From Atrina japonica (lineage: Eukaryota > Mollusca > Bivalvia > Pterioida > Pinnidae), in assembly GCA_030159075.1 (NCBI GenBank), contig BROG01000523.1, positions 434,001 through 498,000 on the forward strand: a stretch of 64,000 bases of DNA. Direction: 5' to 3'. The translations under genes were made by a program, and so were the position numbers. The notes under the pieces were generated by a model. The model worked only from the letters and a program-made list of their open reading frames with translations. It was not told the DNA's origin and ran no database searches. This document shows positions 34,602 to 48,500 of this stretch, in pieces (the first letter of the stretch is position 1; the number at the start of each line of letters is the position of its first letter).

Positions 34602-34830
34602 TTCGTTACTTAGTATTATTTTCAAAGAAATTTCGTGTAAACAACCACGAGTATGTAAATAGCCATATCGGAGTATATGTCATCAGCCAGCGGAACATCG
34701 CATATCTCATAATAGAAAGTTAAAAACGATATTGTCTTCACGTCCGGGTGAGACGTATGTACTTCTCTTATTACAAACGCGGGTTTGTTATCGCTGGAGT
34801 GACTATCTTATATGACTCATTTAAATAAAT
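34602..34830 (-). promoter_or_regulatory. Probable 5' UTR and promoter of the ROCO gene
   Basis: Sequence upstream of the start ATG is richer in CpG than the surroundings (several cg in 34615-34790). No TATA box is placed convincingly. Inferred from position only. Confidence 0.3.
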
Positions 34831-35940
34831 ATAACATGTGTAGCAGAACTATATATTGTGTTATCTTATAAATGTAAACATTGTATCGTTGCATAACTCG
34901 GATACAAGTATTTGGTTTATTACGATGCAGTGTTTTGCTCACAGTCAATAATCTGTCACATAGATGGGGACGTTTATGGGGACATTGACACCATCTTGTA
35001 CAGCAATACTAGCCTTCAGAATCCCCATTGTTGAACAATGCTTACATGACCTTCAGGTTCGCATGAATAAAATACAATAAACCAAGCTAAGATATATTGA
35101 ACAACACTTTAATTGCACAAAGGTAAACTTTATTTTGCGACGTGCATATCAAAGCCTTACGTGAGTAATAATAGTCTCAGTTGAACGATCTACCCATGTG
35201 TTTCACAAAATGAGCAACCGCGAACAAACACCTCTGGTGATAGAACGGGCTACATGCGACTTGATACTCTTAAAGTATCTGTGACAATGTAAAGCAGTAT
35301 TTAGCCCGCCAAACATTTTGCCACATTATACCTCGATTGTATGATCATATCTGACAGTTAAGTAAATTTTACTATATAGCCGCATGCTTAATGCTGAAAC
35401 TGTCATTACATTTAGTGGTATATATCCTAGATAGGAACTCGAACCTAAAATCTCCCACGAGCTCAAAACTCGTGAATTTATATGCTTCCAAACATATTGA
35501 TAAACAATTAAACTCCGATGTTTCGATATCATTGTTATTTGCCGTTTTACCATCTTTTTATCTTTTATTACTTTCGGTACGCAGGGAATCTTTGTCTTGT
35601 CATGTTTTTGCTGACATTGATTTTTTCTTGTGGTACCGCTCGAATAGGCCAATATATAGAATGTTTCACTCGCAACCGGAATTACCCTGGTTCGGATCCA
35701 GTACCGGATGACAGCTAAAACTGTCAAAGGAACTAATCCTACGTCAAGCGCCCGGCATAAGAATATGAAAATTACTCACAGCAAGGTATTTTAAACCGTT
35801 AGAAGGTTCAAGATGCAGTAGAAACATTTGCCGAACATTGGACTGGCACGGTATCACCAAAATGAAACTTGAAGTCGATGTTTCGTATCACGTCAAAAAA
35901 TCTTCAATGCATCACTCCAAAACACAATTTGAAATTCGTC
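34831..35940. other. Intergenic, no gene recognised
   Basis: Overlapping open frames on both strands at 35326-35727 have no domain, no splice support and mirror each other. A tRNA-like B-box remnant (minus strand, ggttcgagttcc near 35430) suggests a degenerate SINE. Confidence 0.4.
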
Positions 35941-35949
35941 GTATTCTAG

Positions 35950-36100
35950 TCATAGGTTGTCACACATCACACGCACACATATACACACACACCTACACAC
36001 AAACCTACACACACACATATACACACTAACCTACACACATACACACACACCTACACACACACACCTACACACACACACACACATATATATATATATTTAA
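35950..36100. repeat. (CA)n-rich microsatellite with cctacacac units
   Basis: Mixture of cacaca, acctacacacac and a short TA end, followed by a hairpin-end sequence shared with 30.1 kb. Confidence 0.9.
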
Positions 36101-36424
36101 GGATTGTTTTTCATTTTTTTAAACATCATCAAAGCAATTGCTCATGGAAAATATTCTGTGCAGCACGAAGTATATTTATATACATTACCATTTTCAGTGA
36201 AACTGTAGTCCACTGGATACTAAATTCATTCCAGAATACTGACTTTGCGGGGGGGTGTTTTCATATGACGTAATAGCTCAACAGTTGTTTTGAAAAGAGA
36301 AGTAGTTCTCTTTTCTGACCGCAAATACTAAATGAAATTAAGGTTTAATTTCTTTTTCTTTATATCATTTTGAAACTAGTGATATGGACAATTTTGAATA
36401 CTTATTCTCAGATACACTCCTCAC

Positions 36425-36640
36425 GTGTTTCATTGGACTTGACTGTGGACTCACGGCGGGTGTGACCGGTCGACAGGGGATGCTTACTCCTCCATGGCAC
36501 CTGATCCCACCTCTTGGTTTCCAGAGGTCCGTGTTTGTCCATTTTTACCGGATTTGTATCTATGTCCTGGACATCCTATTGATTTATACTTTGGTATCTG
36601 AGATTTTTATATTTAGTTCGCGATTATTAATATTCCACCA
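36425..36640 (+). repeat. Dispersed bivalve-type repeat, copy 1
   Basis: Contains gtgaccggtcgacaggggat, gcttactcc, cacctgatcccacctcttgg and aggtccgtgtttgtcca. Repeats of this wording are, from memory, abundant in oyster and related genomes. Other copies lie at 40815 (plus), 54530 and 63620 (minus). The ORF through it is a repeat product. Confidence 0.7.
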
Positions 36641-37860
36641 TTCAGTAGTGGAGGGGTAAATGTGTCAGACGAGACTTGCCCGGATGGACCGTATGCAAAT
36701 GGCTGATAGGCCTACCATGTGCGATTTGAATAGAAACAGATGAACGCTGTTTACAACAAATTTTCGTTTGAATTCTGATATTTTATCAGTGGAATATACT
36801 ACAGAAAGTTTGAGTGTGACTGCTAATATTCGTTCATGACAACTGGAAATAGCAATTCTATTTGACATTTTTACCAATCGCTGAATCAGCTGGGAAATGC
36901 AGTGATGTTTTCGTAAGTATTTCAGTATATAGGCTAGCCCACTAGCAAATCCTTCCAATCAATTGAAACAGGACAAATGCATATTTTGTTGTGAAATAAC
37001 AAACATTTATTGGTCTGTTTAAAAGATAATTATCGACACGTTCGATATGGAAAATCCGTGTAGGCCTATAAAGTATAATAGATCCATATATGTTATGTAG
37101 GTCAATTCAGATTTCAGTATTTACCAGCTGATCATATATTTTATAACGCGAACACGATAGGTCTAATTATATAGACTATAGAGTATCTCGTCAATTTACT
37201 GAGAAACATATGAACACTACTTATTCTCGGCATTGAGATTTCAGGTTGTGAAAAACACGATCGCCCGGGAATTAGCCTAGCAATTATAGGATTTGAGGTG
37301 AAATGAGAGCCGATTTCACACGATGCAAATGACAAATTGTTTCTGACAGGAATATATGGTGACGGCAAAGCAAGCTGTTTATCAGAGATGCTTGACAAAA
37401 TTGCACTAGACCTAACTAGACCTAACTCTCCTTTTTTCTGTTCAACTTACAAGCAACGTAACTACGAAGCGAATTTTCATTTCTGTGGCCTGTGTTTCTT
37501 TTCATAACATGACCTAGATCTATCGCAATATGGGCATGTACAGTGAGCTACAGATGCAGGCCTTGTGTTTTAGATTTCTTTCTGTGATTTTTGTTTGTTT
37601 TGTGGTAATGAATGGCTTTTAAGATTAGATAAAAATACGAAATGAATGTATGATATTTTATTCTTTATTGATTCATTTATATGTTCAGAGAATACTTGTC
37701 GGACAAATACATGGTCATGAAAAGCGTTTCTTAAATATTCCTGTATTACTACGCCAAAAGTAAAGCGGTCAACACTTAGATCACGTGATAACCAACTTGT
37801 GTTGTTGAAACAACAATACAATCGTTCTGTATATCTGTAATGAAGGAAATTACAGTCGGT
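36641..37860. other. Intergenic, no gene recognised
   Basis: Only short open frames without domains. No inverted-repeat element was delimited. Confidence 0.4.
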
Positions 37861-37863
37861 ATG

Positions 37864-39180
<1,317 letters not shown>

Positions 39181-39189
39181 GAATTACTA

Positions 39190-39815
39190 TCGCTTGCAGT
39201 GGTCTAGTGGTAGGGTGTTCGGCTTGGCATTCTGGGTACCTGGGTCCTACCAAAGACTTTTAAAATGGCAGTGAATGTTCCTTCGGCATAAGCAGTGAAA
39301 ATGACGGGTCTTTCGAGTGAGACTTAAAGGAGCATAGGCTGTGTTTTTGTTTCTTATTTATTACTTAGATTGACATACAATAACAAAAAAGAGATATACA
39401 CAGTGATACAAATTTTTACATTCCTGTGTATTTTGTGAAAATTGCTTGAGAAACCCAGGTTTGACACGTTTTCAACTCAACCTTACTATTTGTATATGAA
39501 TACCACACTGGAACTGACCTAATTTTCATAGAATATTATAGGAGCATAAGAATTTTTAAGCATGTATATAGATCTTATTTGTTATTGTACATCAAGTACA
39601 TGTAGTGAAAGTAAAGAAAGTCGAATTTATTGTTTTGGAAAACACAGCTAATGCCCCTTTAAAACCGAAGTACCATGTCACGGCAGGGGTGGTACGTTAA
39701 AACCCCTTTACTGCATCAGTCGATAGCACAGGCCAAATATTTGGAGCACTCTAAAACTGGTATCATCTCCAGATTAGTGAAACATTCTTCACGGGATGTA
39801 AAATAACGATAAAAC
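39190..39815 (+). mobile_element. SINE group C interrupted by a TTAA element
   Basis: tRNA-like head (gcagtggtctagtggtaggg) and body up to 39327, resuming at 39663 with aaccgaagtaccatgtcac and ending with cttcacgggatgtaaaataa. Removing 39328-39658 and one TTAA restores a continuous SINE comparable to 44265-44570. Confidence 0.75.
39328..39658. mobile_element. 331-bp piggyBac-like non-autonomous element
   Basis: Exact TTAA duplication (39324-39327, 39659-39662). The inverted ends are aggagcataggctgtgtttt and, from the right, aggggcattagctgtgtttt. The insertion into a SINE proves the target duplication. No transposase. Relatives at 12623 and 58330. Confidence 0.85.
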
Positions 39816-39880
39816 AAATAGGAAATAATGAAAAACCAGTAATTAGAATTTTGTCTATATTGTGTCTATACCAAAACGTT

Positions 39881-39889
39881 TATATAAAG
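39881..39889 (+). promoter_or_regulatory. TATA-box-like element
   Basis: tatataaag, 66 bases upstream of the ATG of a small ORF at 39947. It could be chance in AT-rich DNA. Confidence 0.3.
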
Positions 39890-39946
39890 ACCTCAGAGCG
39901 TCACAGACGATATAGGTCGTAATCAAATTGTGTTAACTTGTCTGTT

Positions 39947-40141
39947 ATGGAATCGTCTCAACCGATTATGACCAGTATTCATTCTAGATCTCCGTGTCTG
40001 TCCAATGTTCACCACATGTGTGTAACCATTAACACGTTTGTATCTATAATTTTCATATACGAACCATCCATACACATATGGTCTGTTCATGGCAAGTTAA
40101 GCTACAATGTAAACCACCACTACACGGATCTGAACATTTAG
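39947..40141 (+). CDS. Small orphan ORF downstream of a TATA-like box
   Basis: 64 codons, MESSQPIMTSIHSRSPCLSN at the start, a hydrophobic middle (VTINTFVSIIFIY) and a His/Asn-rich end (NHHYTDLNI). No recognised domain and no splice sites needed. It is listed only because the promoter-like spacing and length stand out in this gene-poor stretch; may be chance. Confidence 0.25.
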   Translation: MESSQPIMTSIHSRSPCLSNVHHMCVTINTFVSIIFIYEPSIHIWSVHGKLSYNVNHHYTDLNI

Positions 40142-40814
40142 AGGAAAATGTCATGTAAACATGGTAATTTACACACTGAAATTTATCTTTCTTTAAAATA
40201 ATACGTTTTGAAATTTAAATGTGAAAAAAAAACATTTCGTGTTTACTTTATTATTACTCTATATATCATAAGTCAGTCATGGTTCTTCATAATTTTCATC
40301 ATATAACAATAACAACAAAACGGTATTAAACCATGCAGATGTTTATGAGGTAAATCACAGTCGTAAATAAGACTTAAAAGAAAGTTCTTAATTGAAAAAT
40401 GGAAATATGACTGAATATCCGATACATATTACGATGCAAATTTAAGCATTATACAATGTTTTTTATCTACTGAAATGGAAGTGAGAAATGTCGAAAATAT
40501 TTCAGTATTGCATCTACCGAAGAAAAACCTAAAAGAAAACTATGATCATAAATGTAAACAGAAAAAGGGGCAATAAAGCCTAAACACAGGCTTCAATATA
40601 TCTGAGAAAATGTACGTGTCTTGCTGAACATTTCATATACAGAGGTAAACTACTCACAGGTATATCAAAAACCGTGTTTGATGTCAACTTTCCGCAAATT
40701 TTACGGTCGGTATAACAATCTTGTTTGCGATTACTCTGTTTCACTAGGTGAAATGTTGAGTTACCTGTTCGATGGCGTTTGTTGAGACCTTTGTACCAAC
40801 TGTGACGAAGTTTT

Positions 40815-41010
40815 GTTCCTCACGTATTTCATTTTGATTTGACTGTAGACTCATAGCAGATGAGACCTGTCGGCAGGGGATGCTTACTCCTGCATGGCAC
40901 CTGATCCCACCTCTTGATTTCAAAAGGTCCGTGTTTGTCCAGTTCTTACCAGTTTAGTACTTATATCCTGGACACCCTAAAGATTTATACTTTGGTATCT
41001 GAGAATATAT
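40815..41010 (+). repeat. Dispersed bivalve-type repeat, copy 2
   Basis: Diverged copy of 36425-36640: ggcaggggatgcttactcct, cacctgatcccacctcttga, ggacaccctaaagatttata. Confidence 0.65.
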
Positions 41011-42140
41011 ATTAAAAAATAAAACGATCAAGAAAAAATCTTTTTCAATAAATTTCAATAAATGCACCTGATGATCTGAATACAAGTGAAATCGCTAGTG
41101 CAAAATAATTTTTCTTGATCGTTTTATTTTTTACTATAACGGCCTTTCATACAGAACACTGACAATTTTCAAATATATATATCGTTGCCATCAACTCGTT
41201 GCTTGACATGATATCTGTTTTTCAAATTAAGAAGTGCATTAAAAAGTAATCTCACTATCTAATTGATTTTAACCTTCTAGGTGCTCGTTGAAGATTATTT
41301 TCTATTATTTGACTTTAATTATTGTATTAATTTACATCATCCATTTACTGAAGTATCTAAATAAAATTGGTTGCAAAAGACATGCAATATGTAAGAAGCT
41401 TTGAATTAGCAATACAAATCAGTCAGAAAATTCCGAATTTCCGTTCCTTTAATTATCATAAGTTGATTTAGCTATATTTAGATGATCATGTGATTCCAAA
41501 TACATAATTAACTGGGAAAAAATTTTGATCTCAGGGGAAATACTGTAAGAACACGTTTAATTTAAACATGTGATTGCTATAGTATATATCAAACATCATT
41601 TAAAATTTGATGTTTGACATTTCTCTTGTTAAAAGTGTTCACATAGCCCCTCTGTTCCAGGGTGCTTAGAGCATTGGGCTTTTAATCATGAACTATCTAA
41701 CCTTTTTTAAAATGACCGCCACAATATAATTAGACTTTGTGGAATGTGACGCGTACAGCATTCAAACAAAACGAAACAGTGTTAAACTAAACTGATCAAT
41801 TAGGCACATAAACATAGATCTTAATACAAATGTATAATGTAGAAGTATCTATGGATATACGAAACTCTCATGTCCATTACAATACGACACAATGGCTATA
41901 ACAACGGAGTCAACAATTCGCAATTGTTCTTCATGTTGAAACCGTTTACACATCTATTTCGTCGTGTTCTAATGGACTTGAGTTTCGATTATCAATTGGT
42001 AATTCTTCACTTGTACTTTGACGTCACGAAAAAAAACTATTAACTAATCTTATTGGCTATCGGTGTAGTGCAAACTGTTAAAATCTTACATCCAAGCGTA
42101 AATTCTGCACTTTATTTTATTTCGTTACACTCTACCGGAC
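41011..42140. other. Intergenic, no gene recognised
   Basis: Contains two inverse copies of a segment around gatcaagaaaaaatc near 41027 and tttcttgatcgttttatttttt near 41110, and a fragment (41915-42010) of the repeat at 43310. Confidence 0.4.
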
Positions 42141-42144
42141 CGAC

Positions 42145-42267
42145 ATGTACTCCGACAAAACAAAATTACCAAGATGGGTCCAAATGGCTGAGGACATGAA
42201 GGACTTTTACCTGCCAACGGCAAGTACTTCTTTCTATACCTGTCAAATAAGTAGTGGGAAGATTTAA
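42145..42267 (+). CDS. Possible first exon or micro-ORF
   Basis: 40 codons starting MYSDKTKLPRWVQMAEDMKD. After FYLPT the sequence acg|gcaagt resembles a GC-type donor. The amino-acid composition is unusually protein-like for this region. No downstream exon was found, and no family was recognised. Confidence 0.25.
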   Translation: MYSDKTKLPRWVQMAEDMKDFYLPTASTSFYTCQISSGKI

Positions 42268-42591
42268 CAAAACTCATTGAAGATCACTTATCAAATTATG
42301 TCAAATTGCTTCGTGAAATGGTTGTGAGACAATAGATAGTCGACTTCAGTCATCAAATTTGGTTTTAAATCTATTTAAGTGTTAATAGATAGAAGACAAT
42401 AAAACTTTATTTGATCATGTAAAATATTATCAAAATTATATATAAATAGCTGCAAAATCAATGACATTTAATTAATAAACAGTATTTGAAATCTTCCCTT
42501 ATACTTCTTTACTAGCAACAGTAAGGGAACTAAATTATTTTTACTTTTGCTTGGAAATTATAGTCACGGTGACTCAAATGTTGTTTGCTGT

Positions 42592-42863
42592 GTTTTGTTG
42601 TTTAACGAGCCACTCAAGAATCTTTCACTCATATGGAGACGTCACCATATGCCGGTGAAGGGCTTCAAATTTTGGCCTATGCTCGGCACTTACGGCCATC
42701 GAGCAGTGAGGGTTCTTTAACGTGCCGACACCTACTGTGATATGGGACCTCGGTTTTTTGTCTCATCCGAAGGACAGGAAACCAACCTGCCGCCGGCTGG
42801 ACTCGAACTCACGACCTCACGATCAAGAGTCGAGCGCGCTACCGACTGAGCCGGGCCGTCTCC
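42592..42863 (-). mobile_element. SINE group A, full length
   Basis: Minus-strand SINE with tRNA-like head (gggcccggctcagtcggtag-type, B box gagttcgagtcc), GC-rich body and tail ending toward ttgttgtttaacga. Same family as 45266-45552. Confidence 0.85.
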
Positions 42864-43647
42864 ACAGTGACTCGAGAAATAAATGAAACAATATACGATC
42901 TCTATTCTCTGAGATATCAAATGCTGCAGCCGTAATAGGCTTCCCTTCTAAAGCATAATTAAATATTAACAAAAGCATGAATAGTCTGCAATAACGCTCC
43001 TTATATGGATTTACTTTGTGTGATAATGTATGAAGTGTTTGTTGACTTGGACAAAAATAGGTTAATGTTACAAATATACAAAGGAATGCACAAACAATGC
43101 AAACAACCTTTAAATTACAATAAATACATTGGTCATGATAATAAGATAGATTTCAGTCAGTCAAAAAGTGAGTAAGGGAGTTATAATTTGTATATATATA
43201 TATATTCTGTACAATCAGAAAATTTCGTTCGTTTAATTTCATTTTTCCGTTCTTTTCATTTATCTATGAAATTTATACAACGACGAAATTTCACATCTAC
43301 TCAAGATGTTTCCTTGTTACACTTACGACGGGTGTAGCATGCTAACAGAGGGCGCTGACTACTTCCGGACACCTGGTCCTTCCCGTGTGGGACTCGCATT
43401 TGTTCTTCGTGTTGAGAACATTTGCATATCCAGTGTGTCGTATTCTAATGGATTTGAGTTCCGATTATCCATTTGGTACTTCTAAATTTTAGTTACCAAA
43501 TGATTGACACATGGAAGCCGATCGTACAGTTGTTACATTTTGGCGTTGTTCCCGCGCACCAGTAAGACACCTCATATATTGGCAATCTTAATTTAATTTG
43601 AATTGATACAGGAGTAGAAATTGATATATGGGCGGAGCCCACGTTTT

Positions 43648-43722
<75 letters not shown>

Positions 43723-44260
43723 TAGTTTATATTGTAAACATTCAGTATAAGGACATAAGCTCAAGGCCTGGCGCCATAAAACTTAAGAATTACTTTAGTC
43801 TAAAAATTGTACTCAAACTTTGCTAACCCTGAAATATGATTTGCTGAGGAGCCCAAGTTGACAATATATTCTCAGGTTTGAGTAAATTCTCAAGTTTTAT
43901 GGTGCCAGGACCAGATATATCGTACATGATCAAATAAAGCTATCAATGAAAAGTATACTTTAATATAAGTTTGCGAGATTCTCTTGAAAACCGTATGCTA
44001 GTATAGGTCTCTTTCTCTAGAAAAAAAAACAATGCTGTTTATTGTCTGACATAGATGTGCTCAGGTCGAATAATTTGTTTTGCCCTGATTCCACTTACAA
44101 TTGTAGCTATAATATTTCTGTGACATGGAGGTCCTCTCTATTTCCCTGGTGAATCTATTCATGCCATTAAAAACAAATTTCCTGTTCAAATTATAAATTC
44201 TTTAATATAGTTGATTATGTTATTGCCATATTATAAATAACTCCAAACCAATACATTTAC
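42864..44260. other. Intergenic with repeats
   Basis: Holds a dispersed repeat at 43310-43490 (ggtgtagcatgctaacagag, cttccggacacctggtcctt) and a (CA)n microsatellite at 43651-43721. No gene seen. Confidence 0.5.
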
Positions 44261-44264
44261 ACAA

Positions 44265-44570
44265 TCACTTGCAGGGGTCTAGTAGTAGAGCGTCGGACTC
44301 ACAAGCGGGATGTCCCAGATTCGATCCCCAGAATCGGTTCATAACAAAGACTTTGAAAAAATGGTAGTGACTGTTCATTCGCCAAGCGCTCGTCACGTGT
44401 CATTCATATTAGACTGAAAACCGGAGTTTCGTATCGCGGAAGGCGTTGCATTGACATAAATCCATAGCCTAGGTCAAAATCTGTTGTACGTCACCTAAAG
44501 CTGCTGATATTTCATATAAGTGATAAATTCTTGGCGGTATGTAAAACAACACTCAATCAAACGCAATCTA
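44265..44570 (+). mobile_element. SINE group C, best copy
   Basis: tRNA-like head (gcaggggtctagtagtagag, B box agattcgatcccc), body with gactttgaaaaaatggtagt and ccaagcgctcgtcac, tail catataagtgataaattctt and ggcggtatgtaaaacaacac. Confidence 0.75.
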
Positions 44571-45265
44571 AGTCTAATTTTGAGAAATGAGAATATGTTT
44601 AACACAGATTTTCCTTTTATTTATTCAAGTGATACAACTATATCATCATTAAAGTAATACGACCTAAGCGCTTTCATCTCGATATACTTCATCAGTATTT
44701 TCACCATCAAGCGAGACCGTGGCTTTAAAATAAGACATATGATTAAAATGAATTTGAATTCTTTATGAAGTAATCCTAAATAAAATTGAAGTTAGATATT
44801 TTTAGTAACAGATGAGCAATTTCGTCGATTGTGAACAAGGATTGATTAGTCCTGTTATTTTTGGAATGCAAATAAACAACATGTTTACGTAGAGACCCAA
44901 ATATGCAAAATAAAAGAGATTCTTTCATACAATTGACTGTGAAGTGCAATTTTTCACTTATATAAAATGTCACAAAATCTAATATGTGCAATGTTTTGAC
45001 GCGCCAGTGCAGTGAGGGTACTTTTAAGTGCCACACCTAAAATGAAATAAGACCTCTGTTTAAAGTTTCATCCAAAATACACGTGACTATATCATCCTAT
45101 GCCGAGCGCGAGACAAAGGGACAGCAAATACCATTTTGTCCGGTTTCGGGATTTGAACTCTGAACTTTCCGCTTGCTTTACTACTGTACCGTAATATATA
45201 TTTGGAAGTAAGTTGAAAAGCTATGAATCAAACGAAAAAAAGGATATATTAGGTCAAATGTTCTG

Positions 45266-45552
45266 GAGTCGGCCTGGCTCAGTCGGTAGCGCGCTCGACT
45301 CTTGATCGTGAGGTCGTGAGTTCGAGTCCAGCCAGCGGCAGGTTGGTTTTCTGCATTTCGGATGGGACTGTAAAAGCGAGGTCTCGTGTGACAGTAGGTG
45401 TCGGCACGTTAAAGAACCTCACCGCTTAATGGCCGTAAGTGCCGAGCATAGGCCAAAATTTGAAGCCTTTCACCGGCATTTGGTGACGTCTCCGTATGAG
45501 TGAAATATTCTTGAGTGGGATGTTAAACAACAATAAACAAACAAACAAACAA
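45266..45552 (+). mobile_element. SINE group A, full length with target duplication
   Basis: Flanked by the 12-bp direct repeat tcaaatgttctg (45254-45265 and 45553-45564). tRNA-like head with ggctcagtcggtagcgcgct and B box gagttcgagtcc; tail ending in (AAAC)n. The same tail and right flank recur at 58105-58271, so the locus was duplicated after this insertion. Confidence 0.9.
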
Positions 45553-45573
45553 TCAAATGTTCTGAAATAGTTG

Positions 45574-48500
45574 TATTTCTCCAGTATATTTCCTTAATGG
45601 TAAAGGCGTTCTTTAATCATTTATATATAGGTTGATGGACTTTAACAATTCTTAATGGGTTAACTAGGCTTAACAATTCCTATAAGGGGCGTTAGTCTGT
45701 ACACAGGTATTATTTCCTATATTCAAAGGAATTATATAAATTCCTTTATACACACTACAATTCATATAGGTTTTGATGCTTGACAAACCCCAAATTTAGC
45801 TAAACTAGGAGTTATAGGGTCCACAGGCATACCACTCTAACATATTTCCTATAAAGTTTATATAGATAGAATATATTTTAAGCCTGTGTTTAGCTCTTAA
45901 CTGTTTTGTAAATTCCTATAAGTAAAATTAAAGGAGATATACACAGGCTTACAAACAATCGTCATAATGCACTCCTATAAGTTTATGAAAGGAGATTGAT
46001 AATGTCCAGGCAGGTGTAATATTCGGAATCCTATCAAAATGTTTAAAGGAGAGCCTTTATATCTTAAAATATACAGGGACACTTAACACAATAAATTCCT
46101 ATAAGTTTTTCCAAAAGGAGATATACACAGGTTATTTTAATAACTCAATGTTTCCTATAAGTTTATGAAGGAGATATACACTATTTGGGCTAAGTTAACA
46201 TATTAATCTATATAAGTTTCACTTGTGCTAGTGTTTTAAATTGATTAACAGGAAGAGAGACAAGATCCAGGATTTGGCTACTTATTCACTTGCTGATTGA
46301 TTTTTAGGTCAAACTTATTTGTTTATGCATACCCCCTCTCTATTTGAAAGAACTGATTTTAATATTATTTTCACGTAATATCAATTATAGGAAGCAGACA
46401 CAACTAAAGGTTGCATATATATATGAATATTTTAAAAAGTTTTCATTTTGAATATGCCTGTCTTCTTTAGCATTATTCTTTATCTGTTTTTGTAAATCAA
46501 GTATCATTATGTACGCAGTAAAATAGTGCAAATGAGGTACTTTTAAATTACTGCAGTTCGTTTTTCATTATAAAATAATGTTCTTTGTAGTTTATCAATA
46601 TAATGTACACAGCTAATGCCCCTATACATTTACATTGATTGTATAGTCAAATCGCTTAACTCCGGATAAATGCACTCACTGTTTTTATTTACAACTTTAA
46701 TTGATGTTTCAACCACATTTTTTAAAAATTACAGTTGTTTATGGATAAAATTGACCTTAGTGATATTGAATATGTGATTCAGCGGAAAACATCATCTTAT
46801 AGTGAGTTCAACAAGGTGACTATATATATCCAAATTTCTGAATCACATCTTTTGAATGTTGTCAAAGCGTTGCAACGGTGTCTGCAACAGCGCGAAAACC
46901 ACTGCTCTACTGAAAGCCTGTATCTATCTTAAAATATATTCTGCTGTCACCATTTTAGAGGACCACTCGAACAAAAGCCTGTCACCAGGCTTACACACAA
47001 CAGTTCAATAAATGACGACCCCACCGATTGATACAGGCTTTATTTACTACCATGAAACAGAGTTGATTAACTTTACAAATCAAAGTTTTGTCCAAGCTCT
47101 CACGGGTCGGTTTTTCTGGAATGGAAGTGAATCAGTGACTTTTCGTTTCAGTTTCCAGTTATTGTTAATAAACTCAAATGTTCGAAACGCTGCCTAAATA
47201 TGGGAAAGCAAATGGTACCGGGTAATCACATTAATCGTGGTCAAATTTCTAATTTGGCGTAAAAACAACAAAAAATAAGTTAAAGAATCTAATCATGCTA
47301 ATGAACTCTATTATATAAATATTTTAAATTTACTTAATCCTTTGTAGCTAGTGGTTTGATAACGATGCTTTCCACATGATGGGATAACAGTTTAAGAGAC
47401 TATATAATAAAATACGAAAAATGTTCATAGACAGGATATACAAAAAATGGAATAGTCATCCATGAAATACTTGATAGTCCTTCAGATTGTCTTCGAGGCT
47501 TTAGTGTGTTTGCTGTCGCGTTATTCCTATGATCATTTCTGCAATGGCTATTTTAAACTCCATATCTGGCGAAGCATTTAGCGACGAGTCGTGATTGCGA
47601 ATGCAATTTTTTTTAATCGCCAACAGGTATGATAAATTTGTTTCATAATGTTATGCCATGACCATTGTAACTCGTCTTTTATTTTTGAAAAACCCTGTTT
47701 AGCTCTTTGAAAGAAAATAATTTCATCCCCAAATGTCAATCACCATTTTGATATGATCATTTGGCGGTGGAGGGACGGTTTACGTTTTGTAAATTATTTA
47801 TGATTGTTGTGACGTTCATTCTCGAAATTTCAATTTTCACGTCAAGAGTAGAGGTCAAAAAGGTTGTTCTTCCGGGTAAGTCGATTCATCCTTTAAAATT
47901 AGCAAAGACTATAGAGTGCCTATATCACACATTGAAAATATTAAACTAAACAAAATTACAGGGTTTCAAAGACGATTAAGATAATCTTAGGAACTGGAAA
48001 TAAAAAAAATAAAGAATTCTATTGGTAAAAGTTTTAGCACAGTATATTTTGAATCTGAGCGTTGTTATATTTTAATACTTCATTAGTGTATCATCATTAT
48101 AATTTTATTTCAATTTATAGTTGATGAAAACAGGCATATCCTGTATATTTTTTTTAACACCTTAGTAAAAGGATGAAATAACTTTAAAACAATGTATATG
48201 TATCTCTTTATGTGGCACGCAGTCACAAATGAAAAAAACAACTAGATTTCGCATTCACTGGAGAAAAGGTTAGTAAGGTAAAAACTAGGTACTTAAAATA
48301 CTGCAGATACACCGGTATTTCATTATTTTTACCGAATGTGGATACATAGTTTAAGTAATATACTGCGTATTGTACAGAGAATTCTACCATTGTTTTTGGA
48401 TATACTGCTAAGTATATCCTCGGCTTGTTTCTAAATGTGCTGCCGTTAACACGATATAAAGTGAACTTAAATTCCGGTATTAAAATACTATCCACTTCGA

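Noticed and set aside
35326..35727. Overlapping ORFs on both strands as a gene
   Set aside because: No domain, no splice sites, opposite-strand mirror frames and a SINE-like remnant inside.
36384..36659. 91-residue ORF, also seen as 76-residue frames at 54448 and 63528
   Set aside because: All lie in copies of one dispersed repeat; the peptides follow the repeat, not a gene.
45266..45340. A functional tRNA gene
   Set aside because: The tRNA-like head is continuous with a SINE body, has an (AAAC)n tail and a 12-bp target duplicate.
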